Source: Bacillota bacterium (GTDB lineage: Bacteria; Bacillota; Clostridia; Christensenellales; UMGS416). From it: a stretch of 64,000 nucleotides of DNA. Where the stretch lies: assembly GCA_023410875.1 (NCBI GenBank), contig JAEYPH010000031.1, forward strand, positions 1 to 64,000, in the 5' to 3' direction. The stretch's first letter is position 1. The number at the start of each line of letters is the position of its first letter. A model generated the notes under the pieces. That model saw only the letters and a list, made by a program, of their open reading frames with translations. It did not search any database and was not told the origin of the DNA. The position numbers and the translations under genes were made by a program. Shown here piece by piece: positions 18,002 through 26,143 of the stretch.

Positions 18002-19055
18002 CGGCCAGGCGCTCCATCAGCCGCGCGTAAAAGGCCAGGTTGTGCCCGGTGGCCAGCCGCAGACCCAGCGGATCCCCCTGGGCGAAGAGGTGGTGCAGGA
18101 ACGCCCGGCTGTGGTGTTGGCACGCCTCGCAGCGGCAGTGCTCGTCCATGGGGCGGAAGTCCCGGGCGTAGGCCTCCTTGTTGATGTACAGCGGGTCATA
18201 GAAGCCGGGCTGCGAAAGAGGCTTGCCGTTGAACACGTAGAGCTTGGCGTGGCGGGCCTCCCGCGTGGGGATCACGCAGTCAAAAAGATCATACCCGGCG
18301 CGGTGCAGCCGCACGATCTCCTCGGGCCGGCCCAGGCCCATGGCGTAGCGCAGCACGCCTTCGCCCATGATCGCGGCGGTGTCCTCCAGCAGGTCATAGA
18401 GCAGGTTGCCCTCGCGGTCCAGCGGCCAGCCGCCAAAGCCATAGCCGGCGAAACCCAGCGGGCGCAGCCCATCGGCGCACTCGGCCCGCAAAGCGCGGTC
18501 CAGCCCGCCCTGCACGATGCCCAGCAGCAGCGGCTTGCGCTCTCTGCCCTTGGTTCGCCGGTCGAACTCGGCTCGGCAGGCCTGGGCCCAGCGGATGGTC
18601 AGCTCCACGGCCTCGCGCTGATCCTTCTCCGGCGCCGCCGGGTCGGTGCAGCAATCCAGGCACATGACGATGTCGCTGCCCATGTCCAGCTGGGCGGCGA
18701 TGCATTTTTCCGGCGTCAGCAGTATTTTCTTGCCCCGCTTCTCATCCTGAAACGTGATGCCGTGGCGGTCGATGCGGCCCTTGGAAGGGTCCTTGGTGAT
18801 CAGCGACAGGGCCTGGAAGCCGCCGCTGTCGGTCAGGATCGGCCCGTCCCAGCCGGAAAAGCGGTGCAGCCCGCCGGCGGCCTTCACCAGAGAAGGCCCC
18901 GGCGAGGCCAGCAAATGGTATGTATTCATGACCAGCCCCTGCACGCCGACGCTCTTGGCGTCCTGCGCCGAGGCGCAACGCAAAAAGCCCCTCGTGCCGT
19001 CGGGGAAAAAGGCGGGCAGGGATAATGTTGTATGGCCCAGGTCCAGTTGTTTCAT
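17991..19055 (-). CDS. tgt: tRNA-guanine transglycosylase (Tgt) homologue
   Basis: This 354-residue TIM-barrel enzyme carries Tgt signatures: NTYHLLASPG, TDSGGFQ (Asp76), MCLDCCTDP (Asp134), the nucleophile in FDCVIPTR (Asp259), and the zinc site Cys307, Cys309, Cys312, His338. Classical Tgt exchanges G34 of GUN-anticodon tRNAs for preQ1. The pocket loop that is normally LAVGE reads GYGFGGWP here, so the exchanged base or target may differ. The gene overlaps the start of the 16S rRNA methyltransferase gene by 11 bases, implying one transcript for a tRNA- and an rRNA-modifying enzyme. The ATG follows CAGGAG seven bases upstream. Confidence 0.88.
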   Translation of the reverse strand: MKQLDLGHTTLSLPAFFPDGTRGFLRCASAQDAKSVGVQGLVMNTYHLLASPGPSLVKAAGGLHRFSGWDGPILTDSGGFQALSLITKDPSKGRIDRHGITFQDEKRGKKILLTPEKCIAAQLDMGSDIVMCLDCCTDPAAPEKDQREAVELTIRWAQACRAEFDRRTKGRERKPLLLGIVQGGLDRALRAECADGLRPLGFAGYGFGGWPLDREGNLLYDLLEDTAAIMGEGVLRYAMGLGRPEEIVRLHRAGYDLFDCVIPTREARHAKLYVFNGKPLSQPGFYDPLYINKEAYARDFRPMDEHCRCEACQHHSRAFLHHLFAQGDPLGLRLATGHNLAFYARLMERLADER

Positions 19056-19098
19056 CGGTGCTCCTGAGGGGGTATCCGCCGGTTTGGCAGTGTTTTAT

Positions 19099-19104
19099 AG
19101 TATA
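19099..19104 (-). promoter_or_regulatory. extended -10 element upstream of the tgt-rmt operon
   Basis: On the minus strand TGGTATACT forms an extended -10 (TGN-TATACT) about 45 bases before the ATG. No convincing -35 was found. Confidence 0.4.
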
Positions 19105-19176
19105 CCACAAAATGCGGCCAGCTCTTTGCATAGGCTTTTTTGCAGCTTTGCTTGCCGCGACAATAATATAATGGTG

Positions 19177-19321
19177 CCGAAGGTTTCCAAAGGGCGATCG
19201 GAGACCTTTGGCCTTGGCGCAGGATGCGCCGTAGCCCAGCACCACCTGAAGCGGCTTCGCCGCTTCAGCCGGCCGGATGCCGGCGAGGTGGTGCGCAGGT
19301 CGCGCCTGCAGGCGCGAAATC
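19177..19321 (+). repeat. R1 intergenic repeat, copy b
   Basis: It starts CCGAAGGTTTCCAAAGGG, has the CCAAAGG...CCTTTGG hairpin and large internal palindromes (CACCACCTGAAGCGG...; CCGGCGAGGTGGTG), and ends GCGCCTGCAGGCGCGAAAT. It closely parallels the copy at 5627. It fills most of the 339-base gap between tgt and mnmE. Confidence 0.65.
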
Positions 19322-19357
19322 CTTTCTCCCTGTACAGCGTTATGGACATGGAGAATG

Positions 19358-19366
19358 TGCTATACT
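19358..19366 (+). promoter_or_regulatory. extended -10 promoter element for mnmE
   Basis: TGCTATACT at 19358-19366 is an extended -10, 28 bases before the TTG start codon of mnmE and just downstream of an R1 repeat. The -35 is weak. Confidence 0.4.
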
Positions 19367-19394
19367 AACGAAAAACCAGCAAAGGATGACTCCC

Positions 19395-20756
19395 TTGCTT
19401 TACGAAGAAACCACAATCGCATCCTTGGCCTCCGCTCCCGGCGCCGCCGGCGTGGCTGTGGTGCGTATAAGCGGCCCCCAGGCGCTGCCCGTGCTGCGGA
19501 GCTGCTTCTCCCGCCAGGAGTTTGCGCCCAGACATCTGTATTACGGCACGGTGAAAAACGGCGACTGCGTGGCCGACCATGGCCTGGCCGTGTATTTCCC
19601 CGCGCCCCACAGCTACACCGGCGAGGATTGCGCCGAGGTGCACTGCCACGGCGGCGCGCAGCCGGTACGGGCGGTGCTGGAGGCGCTGTTTGCCGCCGGG
19701 GCTGTACCGGCACAGCCAGGGGAATTCACCAAGCGGGCATTTTTGAACGGCCGGCTGGACCTCTCCCAGGCCGAGGCGGTCATGGATGTGATAGGAGCCC
19801 AGGCCGAAGGCGCGCGGCGGCTGGCGCTGCACCAACTGGAGGGCCGCCTGGGCCGCCGGGTCACGGCGCTGCAGGATGAGCTGCTGGCGCTGCTGGCCGA
19901 GATCGAGGTCACCGTGGATTACCCCGAGGAGGACCTGGAAGTACCCACCGCCACAGCGGCCTTGCGCAAGCTGGAGGGCATCGCGGGCAGCCTCGAGGAG
20001 CTGCTGGCCACCGCCCACGCCGGGCAGACGCTGCGCGAGGGCGTGCGGTGTGCCATTGTGGGCCGGCCCAACGCCGGCAAATCCTCGCTGCTCAACGCGC
20101 TGCTGGGCGCGGAGCGCGCCATCGTGACCGCCCAGCCCGGCACCACCCGCGACACGCTGGACGCTTCGGCCAGCATCGGCGGCTTGGCTGTGACCTTTGT
20201 GGACACCGCCGGCATCCGCGCCGCCCGCGACGAGGTGGAGCGCCTGGGCGTGGAGCGGGCCAGGGCGGCCATGGCCAGCGCCGCGCTGTGCCTGCTGGTC
20301 GTGGATGGCAGCGCCGGTGTCACCGGGGAGGATCGAGACATCCGCGCTGCCCTGGGCGAAGCGCCGGCCATTCTCGTGTGGAACAAGGCCGACCTGCCTT
20401 CCGTGCTGCCGTTGGAGCAGGGGCAATCCCAGCTAAGTTGTGCCGACGCCGTGGCGGTGTCCGCCCGCACCGGCCAGGGCATTGCCGCGCTGGAGGCTGC
20501 CATCCTGCGCCTGTGCGGCGCGGATCAAACTGCCGCCGAGAGCGCGGTGCTCAGCAACCAGCGCCACATCCACAGCGCCCGCCAGGCGCTCACGGCGCTG
20601 CAGGATGCCATCGCCGCGCTGCGGATGGGCTTCCCGCCGGACACCGCCGCCGTGGACATCCGCGCCGGCTGGCACGCGCTGGGGCAGATCACCGGGCGCA
20701 CAGCTGATGAGGATGTCATAGATTTGATTTTTTCGAGGTTTTGTTTGGGGAAGTAG
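19395..20756 (+). CDS. mnmE: tRNA modification GTPase MnmE
   Basis: I place the start at TTG 19395 because AAAGGA lies eight bases upstream. The in-frame ATG at 19386 overlaps that ribosome site and leaves no spacer. The 453-residue protein has the N-terminal formyl-THF-binding domain (TIASLASAPGAAGVAVVRIS), a helical domain, an inserted G domain with GRPNAGKSS, TTRD, DTAG and NKAD, and the C-terminal FCLGK that carries the functional cysteine. With MnmG it makes 5-carboxymethylaminomethyl- or taurinomethyl-type modification at U34 of tRNAs. Here the gene stands alone rather than in the usual jag-mnmE-mnmG block. Confidence 0.96.
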   Translation: MLYEETTIASLASAPGAAGVAVVRISGPQALPVLRSCFSRQEFAPRHLYYGTVKNGDCVADHGLAVYFPAPHSYTGEDCAEVHCHGGAQPVRAVLEALFAAGAVPAQPGEFTKRAFLNGRLDLSQAEAVMDVIGAQAEGARRLALHQLEGRLGRRVTALQDELLALLAEIEVTVDYPEEDLEVPTATAALRKLEGIAGSLEELLATAHAGQTLREGVRCAIVGRPNAGKSSLLNALLGAERAIVTAQPGTTRDTLDASASIGGLAVTFVDTAGIRAARDEVERLGVERARAAMASAALCLLVVDGSAGVTGEDRDIRAALGEAPAILVWNKADLPSVLPLEQGQSQLSCADAVAVSARTGQGIAALEAAILRLCGADQTAAESAVLSNQRHIHSARQALTALQDAIAALRMGFPPDTAAVDIRAGWHALGQITGRTADEDVIDLIFSRFCLGK

Positions 20757-20763
20757 GAGTATA

Positions 20764-20993
20764 GGATTTCGCGCCTTTGTAGGCGCGACCCTACGCATCG
20801 CCCCGCTGTGCTTCGCACAGCCTACGGCTTTCTGTCGCATCGGCAGAGCCGACGCTGTCGCAAGCCTGGGGTAATACCTCGCCGACATCCGGTCGGCGAG
20901 TGCGGCCCTGCCGCACAAGGCGACACTGGGCTGCGGCGCATCCTGCGCCAAGGCCAAAGGGCTTTCCGATCGCCCTTTGGAAACCTTCGGACC
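20764..20993 (-). repeat. R1 intergenic repeat, copy c (long form)
   Basis: On the minus strand it opens CCGAAGGTTTCCAAAGGGCG with the CCAAAGG/CCTTTGG hairpin and ends with the GGCGCGAAATCC word. The middle is expanded to about 170 bases of further short palindromes (GCCGACC/GGTCGGC; GTGCGGC/GCCGCAC). This is the longest copy in the window. Confidence 0.65.
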
Positions 20994-21056
20994 CCATCTA
21001 TAGATGCAAGGAAAGGGGGGGGTTGACTAGCTGCTTCTTGGTTCCGCTGGCACGTC

Positions 21057-21178
21057 CGTAGGGCCGTATTGCATACGGCTGCCCTGCCGCTCCTTGCTGC
21101 ACTGGAACGTGCAGCAATTCTATCTATATTCCCCTCGCCCCGTGAGGGGAGAGGGGTTTGGGGAGAGGGCTCCACGGC
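21057..21178 (+). repeat. R4 intergenic repeat, copy a
   Basis: GTAGGGC, an inner hairpin (CGTATTGCATACG), GCCGCT, the hairpin TTGCTGCAC-TGGAAC-GTGCAGCAA, and CCCCTCGCCCCGTGAGGGGAGAGG-like sequence occur in this order. The same order recurs at 37244-37412. The element ends at the stop codon of the dihydrofolate reductase gene. Confidence 0.6.
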
Positions 21179-21180
21179 CC

Positions 21181-21684
21181 CTAGCGCACCGGCCTTGGAT
21201 TCTCATACCGCACAAAGGTGAAATCCAATCCCTCATGGCCGCCCCGGCCCAGCACCTGAGCGCGGCGCCACCCCAGAGCATTGAGGTCCGGGAAGAAGGC
21301 GTCGGCGGGGAAGGCCGCATCCCACTCGGTCAGGATGGCCCCGGCGCAGAAGGGCGCCAGCTGCGCATAGACGCTGGCCCCGCCGATGATGTACACGCGC
21401 CGCCCGGCGGCCTCCTGCTGCCGTGCGGCCGCCAGGGCATCCTCCATGCTGTGGCACACCATCGCGTCCTCGATCTCAAGCGCCGGGTCGCGGGATAGTA
21501 TGATGTTGGTACGGTCCTTGAGCGGCCGGCCGCCGGGGAATGTGCGCAGCGTGCTGTGGCCCAGAATCACAACGCCGCCCTGGGTTGTGCGGCGGAAATG
21601 CCGCATGTCCTCGGGCACCCGCGCCAGCAGAGCGCCGCCGCGGCCGATGCCCCAATTGCGGTCAACCGAAGCGATCATATCCAT
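21181..21684 (-). CDS. folA: dihydrofolate reductase
   Basis: This 167-residue enzyme reduces dihydrofolate to tetrahydrofolate with NADPH. The ATG at 21684 follows GAGGAGGGC. Motifs include MIASVDRNWGIGRGG (substrate and Met20 loop), the acidic residue in VPEDMRHFRRTT, GGVVILGHSTLRTFPGGRPL, NIILSRD, and the cofactor loop VYIIGGASVYAQL. It lies 13 bases after thyA, so the pair recycles the dihydrofolate that thymidylate synthase produces. Confidence 0.94.
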   Translation of the reverse strand: MDMIASVDRNWGIGRGGALLARVPEDMRHFRRTTQGGVVILGHSTLRTFPGGRPLKDRTNIILSRDPALEIEDAMVCHSMEDALAAARQQEAAGRRVYIIGGASVYAQLAPFCAGAILTEWDAAFPADAFFPDLNALGWRRAQVLGRGGHEGLDFTFVRYENPRPVR

Positions 21685-21697
21685 GACGCGCCCTCCT

Positions 21698-22528
21698 CTA
21701 AACTGCCAGCGGAGGGTTGAGCTTGCTGGAGGCGTAGCGATAGTTGGAAAAACGGAAGCTCTCCACCCGGAAGGCGTAGAAATCCGCAATGTCCGGGTCG
21801 ATGTCCAGCGCAGGCGCGTCGAAAGCTTCCAGCGCCAGCAGCTTCTCTACCAGCGGGATGTGGCGGTCGTAGATGTGGGCGTCGGCGATGACGTGCACAA
21901 GCTCGCCCACTCGCAGGCCGCTGGCCCGGGCGAACATGTGCACCAGCACCGCGTATTGGCACACGTTCCAGTTGTTGGCCACCAGCATGTCCTGGGAGCG
22001 CTGGTTCAGCAGCGCGTTCAGCGTGCCGCCGGACACATTCAGCGTCAGGCTGTAGGCGCACGGGTACAGGCGCATCTCGTGCAGGTCCTGGTGCACATAC
22101 AGGTTGGAGAGGATGCGCCGGCTCTGGGGGTTGTGCTTGAGGTCGTAGAGCATGCGGTCCACCTGGTCAAACTCGCCCTCGGGGTACTGGTGCTTTACGC
22201 CCAGCTGATAGCCATACGCCTTGCCGATGGAGCCGTTCTCGTCGGCCCACGGGTCCCAGATGCGGCTGTTGAGGTCATGGGTGTTGCTGGACTTGCGCTG
22301 CCAGATCCACAGCATCTCGTCGATGGCTGCCCGCAGGTTGGTCTTGCGCAGCGTCAGCGCCGGGAACTCGCGGCTCAGATCATAGCGGTTGACGATGCCG
22401 AAGCGCTTGACGGCGTGGGCGGGCGTGCCGTCCTCCCACCGAGCGCGCACGGGCAGCTCGTCGTCGCGGTAGCCGTTTTGCAGGATGTCGGTGCAATTCT
22501 GCTTGAACAGAATGTCGGCGTAGCTCAT
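21698..22528 (-). CDS. thyA: thymidylate synthase
   Basis: This 276-residue enzyme methylates dUMP to dTMP using methylene-tetrahydrofolate. Motifs include the loop SRRILSNLYVH (Arg residues that hold dUMP phosphate), the catalytic Cys in RLYPCAYSLTLNV, LNQRSQDMLVANNWNVCQY, HVIADAHIYDRH and the C-terminal LNPPLAV. The usual PCH and LGLPFN words are replaced by PCA and VANNWN, a variant I associate with clostridial ThyA. It is followed after 13 bases by folA. Confidence 0.94.
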   Translation of the reverse strand: MSYADILFKQNCTDILQNGYRDDELPVRARWEDGTPAHAVKRFGIVNRYDLSREFPALTLRKTNLRAAIDEMLWIWQRKSSNTHDLNSRIWDPWADENGSIGKAYGYQLGVKHQYPEGEFDQVDRMLYDLKHNPQSRRILSNLYVHQDLHEMRLYPCAYSLTLNVSGGTLNALLNQRSQDMLVANNWNVCQYAVLVHMFARASGLRVGELVHVIADAHIYDRHIPLVEKLLALEAFDAPALDIDPDIADFYAFRVESFRFSNYRYASSKLNPPLAV

Positions 22529-22741
22529 ATTGGAAACCTCGATATCAAAAGGTGCTCTGCTGATGTTCTATGGCAACATGATACTATGGAGCGTCCGGAT
22601 TTACCAGACGCGGCGAATGAACGTCAAAGACCGATTTCTTTTACGGTTCTTACATATCTCTTACAATTTCGTTGCATTTCGGAAAAATCTTCAAAGTAGC
22701 ATTGCAGAGGATGGCCGCATCGCGGCGAGGAGGAGAAGCTT

Positions 22742-23494
22742 ATGGCCAGAGGGAGATCGCACGCCCGTTACTACCGCCTGCGCCGCCGGGGGCGCCTGAT
22801 GCTGGCTCTGGGTGTGCTGGGCACAGCACTGGTGGCTGGCGTGTGCTATCTGGCGGGGCCGAACCTGCCGGCCGGCGCCCGGCTGCTGGGAGCGCCGCTG
22901 GGCAGCGGCTCTGCAGAGCAGATCACCGTGCTGGCCGATTGGCCGCTGACGCTGGTCAACGAGGCCCACCCGCTGCCCAAGGGTTTCGCCGTGGATGTGG
23001 AGGAGATCGAGAACCTGCAACGCTTCGACCGGCGGGCCGCAGGCGAGCTGCGGCGCATGCTGGCCGACGCCCGAAGACAGGGGCTGCAGCCGCTGGTGTG
23101 CTCGGGCTACCGCTCGGTCACGCGCCAGCAGCAGCTCTATGACGAGCAGGTGGGTGTGGAGCGCGACGCAGGGCACGACGAGGTGCAGGCCATGGCCGTG
23201 GCCAAGACCAAGGTGGCCCTGCCCGGCGCCAGCGAGCACAACCTGGGCCTGGCCGCCGACATCGTCGCCGTGGATTATCAGGAGCTCAAGGCGGACTATG
23301 AGAACACGCCGGAATGCCAGTGGCTCATGGCCCACGCCGCGGAATACGGCTTCATCCTGCGCTATCCCAAGGACAAGGTAGAGATTACCGGAATACAGTA
23401 TGAGCCTTGGCACTACCGCTATGTGGGCAAGAACGCCGCAAAGGAGATTGTACAGATGGGGGTGTGCCTGGAGGAGTATTTGCAGAATAAATAG
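22742..23494 (+). CDS. VanY-like D-alanyl-D-alanine carboxypeptidase (peptidase M15B)
   Basis: This 250-residue protein starts at ATG 22742 after GAGGAGGAG. A membrane anchor lies at about residues 19-40, following an Arg-rich cytoplasmic tip. The M15B domain has SGYRSVTRQQQLY, the metal motif PGASEHNLGLAADIV and the second metal/catalytic motif EPWHYRYVG. It trims the terminal D-Ala of peptidoglycan stem peptides outside the membrane. No vanR/vanS-type or ligase genes are adjacent, so a general cell-wall role is more likely than glycopeptide resistance. Confidence 0.92.
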   Translation: MARGRSHARYYRLRRRGRLMLALGVLGTALVAGVCYLAGPNLPAGARLLGAPLGSGSAEQITVLADWPLTLVNEAHPLPKGFAVDVEEIENLQRFDRRAAGELRRMLADARRQGLQPLVCSGYRSVTRQQQLYDEQVGVERDAGHDEVQAMAVAKTKVALPGASEHNLGLAADIVAVDYQELKADYENTPECQWLMAHAAEYGFILRYPKDKVEITGIQYEPWHYRYVGKNAAKEIVQMGVCLEEYLQNK

Positions 23495-23539
23495 CTTGAG
23501 CAGCTGCTGCAATGGAACGTCTACTGAGAAGCAAGGAGA

Positions 23540-23707
23540 TTCTCGCGACACCCGGTTCTCATTCAGAGGGCGTGCAACGCCCGAAGAATCCCTTTGAATA
23601 ACGGCGTTATCTCGGGGGATTCCTCGCTACGTTCGGAATGACAGAACTGAGTGTTTTGTGACACCCGGTTCTGTCATTCAGAGGGTGCGTAGCACCCGAA
23701 GAATCTC
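23540..23707 (+). repeat. R5 intergenic repeat pair
   Basis: Two near-identical units, GACACCCGGTTCT-CATTCAGAGGG(C/T)G-hairpin-CACCC/CGCCC-GAAGAATC, occur at about 23548-23592 and 23661-23707. They are separated by an inverted-looking TTCGGAATGACAGAAC segment. No gene is present between 23495 and 23747. Confidence 0.55.
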
Positions 23708-23747
23708 CCAATGGATTCGTCGGCGTTCGTTTGGCGAAAACAATCCG

Positions 23748-24296
23748 TTAGTTCTCCCGTTTATACTCTTCGACCGAAACCACCTTTGCAAACCGCCCAT
23801 CCAGCGCCGCCATATACGCGCCGTGCACCGTCTGCGCCGGGATCACCTGACCCTGCCATTCCAGATCCCTGGTCGCGCAGGCGTCCCACAGCAGCGTCAC
23901 GCTCAGGCCATGGTCCCTGGCGGCGCGCACGGTGGTGTCCACGCACATGTGGCTCATCATGCCGCACACGACCAGGCGGTCGATACCCCGCTCCTTAAGC
24001 ATCTGGTGTAGCCCCGTCTCAAAGAAGGCGTTGGGCGCGTGTTTGACGATGACCGTTTCTCCGGCCAGCGGGGCCACGCTCCCGTGGATGCCTGCGCCGT
24101 CGGTTCCCGGCACAAAGAACGTGGCGCCCGGAGCCAGGCTCAGGTGCTGCACATGGAACACAGGCAGACCGCGGGCGCGGAAATGCTCCAGCGCCAACCG
24201 CGCCTGCTGCGCCGCTCGCTCGCTTTGGAAGAGCTCATACTTGCCGCCGGGGAAGTAGTCGTTCTGGATGTCGATGATCAATAGAGCTTGGTTCAT
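23748..24296 (-). CDS. isochorismatase-family cysteine hydrolase
   Basis: This 182-residue protein has the alpha/beta fold and triad of the family: Asp in LLIDIQNDYF (residue 9), Lys in VIVKHAPNAF, and the catalytic Cys in VCGMMSHMCVDTT, preceded by a cis-peptide-type GMMSH. Members hydrolyse amides or isochorismate-like substrates (nicotinamidase, N-carbamoylsarcosine amidase and others), and the substrate cannot be told. The ATG follows GGAGGACAAC. It lies nine bases after the DUF4037 gene on the same strand. Confidence 0.9.
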   Translation of the reverse strand: MNQALLIIDIQNDYFPGGKYELFQSERAAQQARLALEHFRARGLPVFHVQHLSLAPGATFFVPGTDGAGIHGSVAPLAGETVIVKHAPNAFFETGLHQMLKERGIDRLVVCGMMSHMCVDTTVRAARDHGLSVTLLWDACATRDLEWQGQVIPAQTVHGAYMAALDGRFAKVVSVEEYKREN

Positions 24297-24305
24297 GTTG
24301 TCCTC

Positions 24306-25388
24306 CTATTCAAGAAATAATGCTGCAGCCTTAACACACATCTGCGGGTCGCACAGCAGGTTCGTCTGGTCCAAAAACTGGTTGACCGAACCCAGCGGAT
24401 ACCGAAGGCCCTTTAGCCAAGGGTCCTGTATGGCCCCCAACAGCGCGTCACAGAAACGGTCAGAATCCACGACCCGATAAGGCCGGGTGTAGTATCGGCC
24501 GATGACATCTTCCAGCGGCTCTGTGACGCCCAGGCTGTTGTGCAGCCGCGCCACAGCCTCATAGGCCGCGTTTATCGCGGCCTCGCGCTGCCGCCAGTGG
24601 GCCGCGCTCAGAGCCTCCTGCAGCGCCGGCTGCACCGCCGGCGCGCAGGCCAGGCGCGCAAAGGCCGTGCCGAACCACTTGGCGTAGGGGGCATAGGCGC
24701 GCTCCATCAAGAAGCACAGGCCCATGACCTCCTTGGCCAGCCTCGCCGCCACGACGCGGGAACCCAGATCGTCCCCCACATCGCCGCACCGGCCCAGGAA
24801 GGCGCGCTCCTCGCCGATGCGTGCCCAACGCGCGGCCATCAGGTACAGCCAGACGTCTTTGGGATATTGCCGCAGCGTCTGCCGGGCTGCCGCCAGCTCC
24901 CCCGTCGCGTATTGGAACACCCTGCCGGCGGTGACGCCCAGCAGGCGGTGTTCCGGCATCGTGAGCCAGTCTCGGTTGTGAAGCTCCGCCAGTGGGTCGG
25001 CGCCCAGCATGCGCCGGCAGAAGAGGCGCACCGAAGTCACCGCGACACCCCGCGGGTGCACCGGAATACCGACGGCTTCAAAGGGCGCGCAGTGGAAATC
25101 CGTGGGCAGGCCGGCATATTCCGCCGGGAGTTCCCGGGCCATGCGGTCGCGGACCGCTTCGGCCAGGCCCATGTCCTCCTGCCGGAGAAACAGGAACAGC
25201 CGGGGCCCCCAGCTGTGGTCGGCGGATAGGGCGGTGTCATATCCCAGCACTTCGGAGCCGTCGCCGATGAGTGCGGCGTCATAGGCCAGGCCGGGGAAGT
25301 GCAGCGCCATGGCCGGCGCCACGCAGTCGCGCCAATACCGCTGCGAAAGGTCCAGCCCGCCGCTGAACGCCGGCTCATTCCGGTTCAT
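24306..25388 (-). CDS. DUF4037-family protein with nucleotidyltransferase-like N-terminus
   Basis: The ATG at 25388 is chosen over 25394 because GGAGA then has a workable spacer. The 360-residue product has GDGSEVLGYDTALSADHSWG at about residues 32-51. This resembles the G-S...D-x-S-x-D loop of nucleotidyltransferase folds and is typical of DUF4037. The rest is helical, without membrane segments. The start lies inside the end of the upstream GNAT gene (14-base overlap), so the GNAT enzyme, this protein and the cysteine hydrolase probably form an operon. The biochemical role is unknown. Confidence 0.78.
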   Translation of the reverse strand: MNRNEPAFSGGLDLSQRYWRDCVAPAMALHFPGLAYDAALIGDGSEVLGYDTALSADHSWGPRLFLFLRQEDMGLAEAVRDRMARELPAEYAGLPTDFHCAPFEAVGIPVHPRGVAVTSVRLFCRRMLGADPLAELHNRDWLTMPEHRLLGVTAGRVFQYATGELAAARQTLRQYPKDVWLYLMAARWARIGEERAFLGRCGDVGDDLGSRVVAARLAKEVMGLCFLMERAYAPYAKWFGTAFARLACAPAVQPALQEALSAAHWRQREAAINAAYEAVARLHNSLGVTEPLEDVIGRYYTRPYRVVDSDRFCDALLGAIQDPWLKGLRYPLGSVNQFLDQTNLLCDPQMCVKAAALFLE

Positions 25389-25923
25389 ATTCATTCTCCA
25401 GCACCGCGTAAAGGAAGCTGTCCCGCCAGGTGCCATCCTTGAGCAGCCGGTGGGCGCGCAGATGGCCTTCGCGGGCCATGCCGCACTTCTGCAGCACGTG
25501 GGCGCTGCCCAGGTTGGCCGGCGAGCACGTGGCCCATATGCGGTGCAGCCCCAGTTGGCCAAACCCAAAGGTTATCATGGCGCGGGCAGCCTCGGTGGCG
25601 TAGCCCCTGCCCCAGTGGGCGCGGGCCAGCAGATAGCCGATTTCGCCCTCCCGGTGGGCGGTGTTGGAGATCTCCAGCTCCACGGAACCGATGACCTCGC
25701 CGGTGGTGCGCAGCGTCACGGCCATTTCCCAGGTGTGGCGGGGCTGCTGGCCCTGGCTGGCCATGGCCCAGTTCAGATAGTTGGCGGCGTCCTCCGGGGT
25801 GTTCACGGGGCCCCACACCATGTGGGCGGTGACCTCGGGATCGCAGTAATAGGAGGTCACAGCGGGCAGGTCTGTGGCGGTGAACTCTCGTAAAATCAGA
25901 CGGGGCGTTTCGATGGGTAGCAT
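25375..25923 (-). CDS. GNAT-family N-acetyltransferase (RimJ/RimL-like)
   Basis: This 182-residue enzyme starts at ATG 25923 after GGAGG. It shows the ribosomal-protein-acetyltransferase type layout: METPRLILREF-like ETPRLILREFTATDLPAV, EIGYLLARAHWGRGYATEAARA (acetyl-CoA loop), and NLGSAHVLQKCGM followed by WRDSFLYAVLENEY. It transfers acetyl groups from acetyl-CoA to an amine, possibly a protein N-terminus or a small molecule. The open frame further upstream lies in an R1 repeat and is not coding. Confidence 0.9.
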   Translation of the reverse strand: MLPIETPRLILREFTATDLPAVTSYYCDPEVTAHMVWGPVNTPEDAANYLNWAMASQGQQPRHTWEMAVTLRTTGEVIGSVELEISNTAHREGEIGYLLARAHWGRGYATEAARAMITFGFGQLGLHRIWATCSPANLGSAHVLQKCGMAREGHLRAHRLLKDGTWRDSFLYAVLENEYEPE

Positions 25924-25949
25924 TGTACCTCCTGCAATGTCTGCGGTAC

Positions 25950-26091
25950 ATCTATCGCCGCTTTGCGGCGAAGCTCGCCACCTGTAGTGGCGACCGGCTT
26001 TGCTCTTTTCGCGGCAAAGCCGCGATCCCGCAAAGCCTGCTAGCGACCAAAGGTCTCCGGTCGCCCTTTGGAAACCTTCGGCTCCCAAACA
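25950..26091 (-). repeat. R1 intergenic repeat, copy d
   Basis: The minus strand begins CCGAAGGTTTCCAAAGGGCG with the CCAAAGG...CCTTTGG hairpin. The interior palindromes (CGCGGCTTTGCCGCG, CGCCACTACAGGTGGCG) differ from other copies, and the usual GGCGCGAAATCC end is not clear. It fills the gap between the GNAT gene and the PII-like gene. Confidence 0.55.
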
Positions 26092-26143
26092 GTATAAAGG
26101 TATGATAGGCTAATTACCTGAGGTACGCGGTAACACCTATGTA

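Noticed and set aside
17213..19055. Recent transfer of the rRNA methyltransferase on a mobile element
   Set aside because: There is no transposase, integrase or composition break; the gene overlaps its neighbour and shares its codon style. The nearby R2 repeat is a dispersed family found at several ordinary genes.
22742..23494. Glycopeptide resistance cluster suggested by a VanY-like protein
   Set aside because: No vanH/vanA/vanX, ligase or VanRS genes are adjacent; neighbours are thyA-folA and a hydrolase.
23540..23707. Possible mini-CRISPR
   Set aside because: There are only two units, with internal hairpins, unequal spacing and no cas genes nearby.
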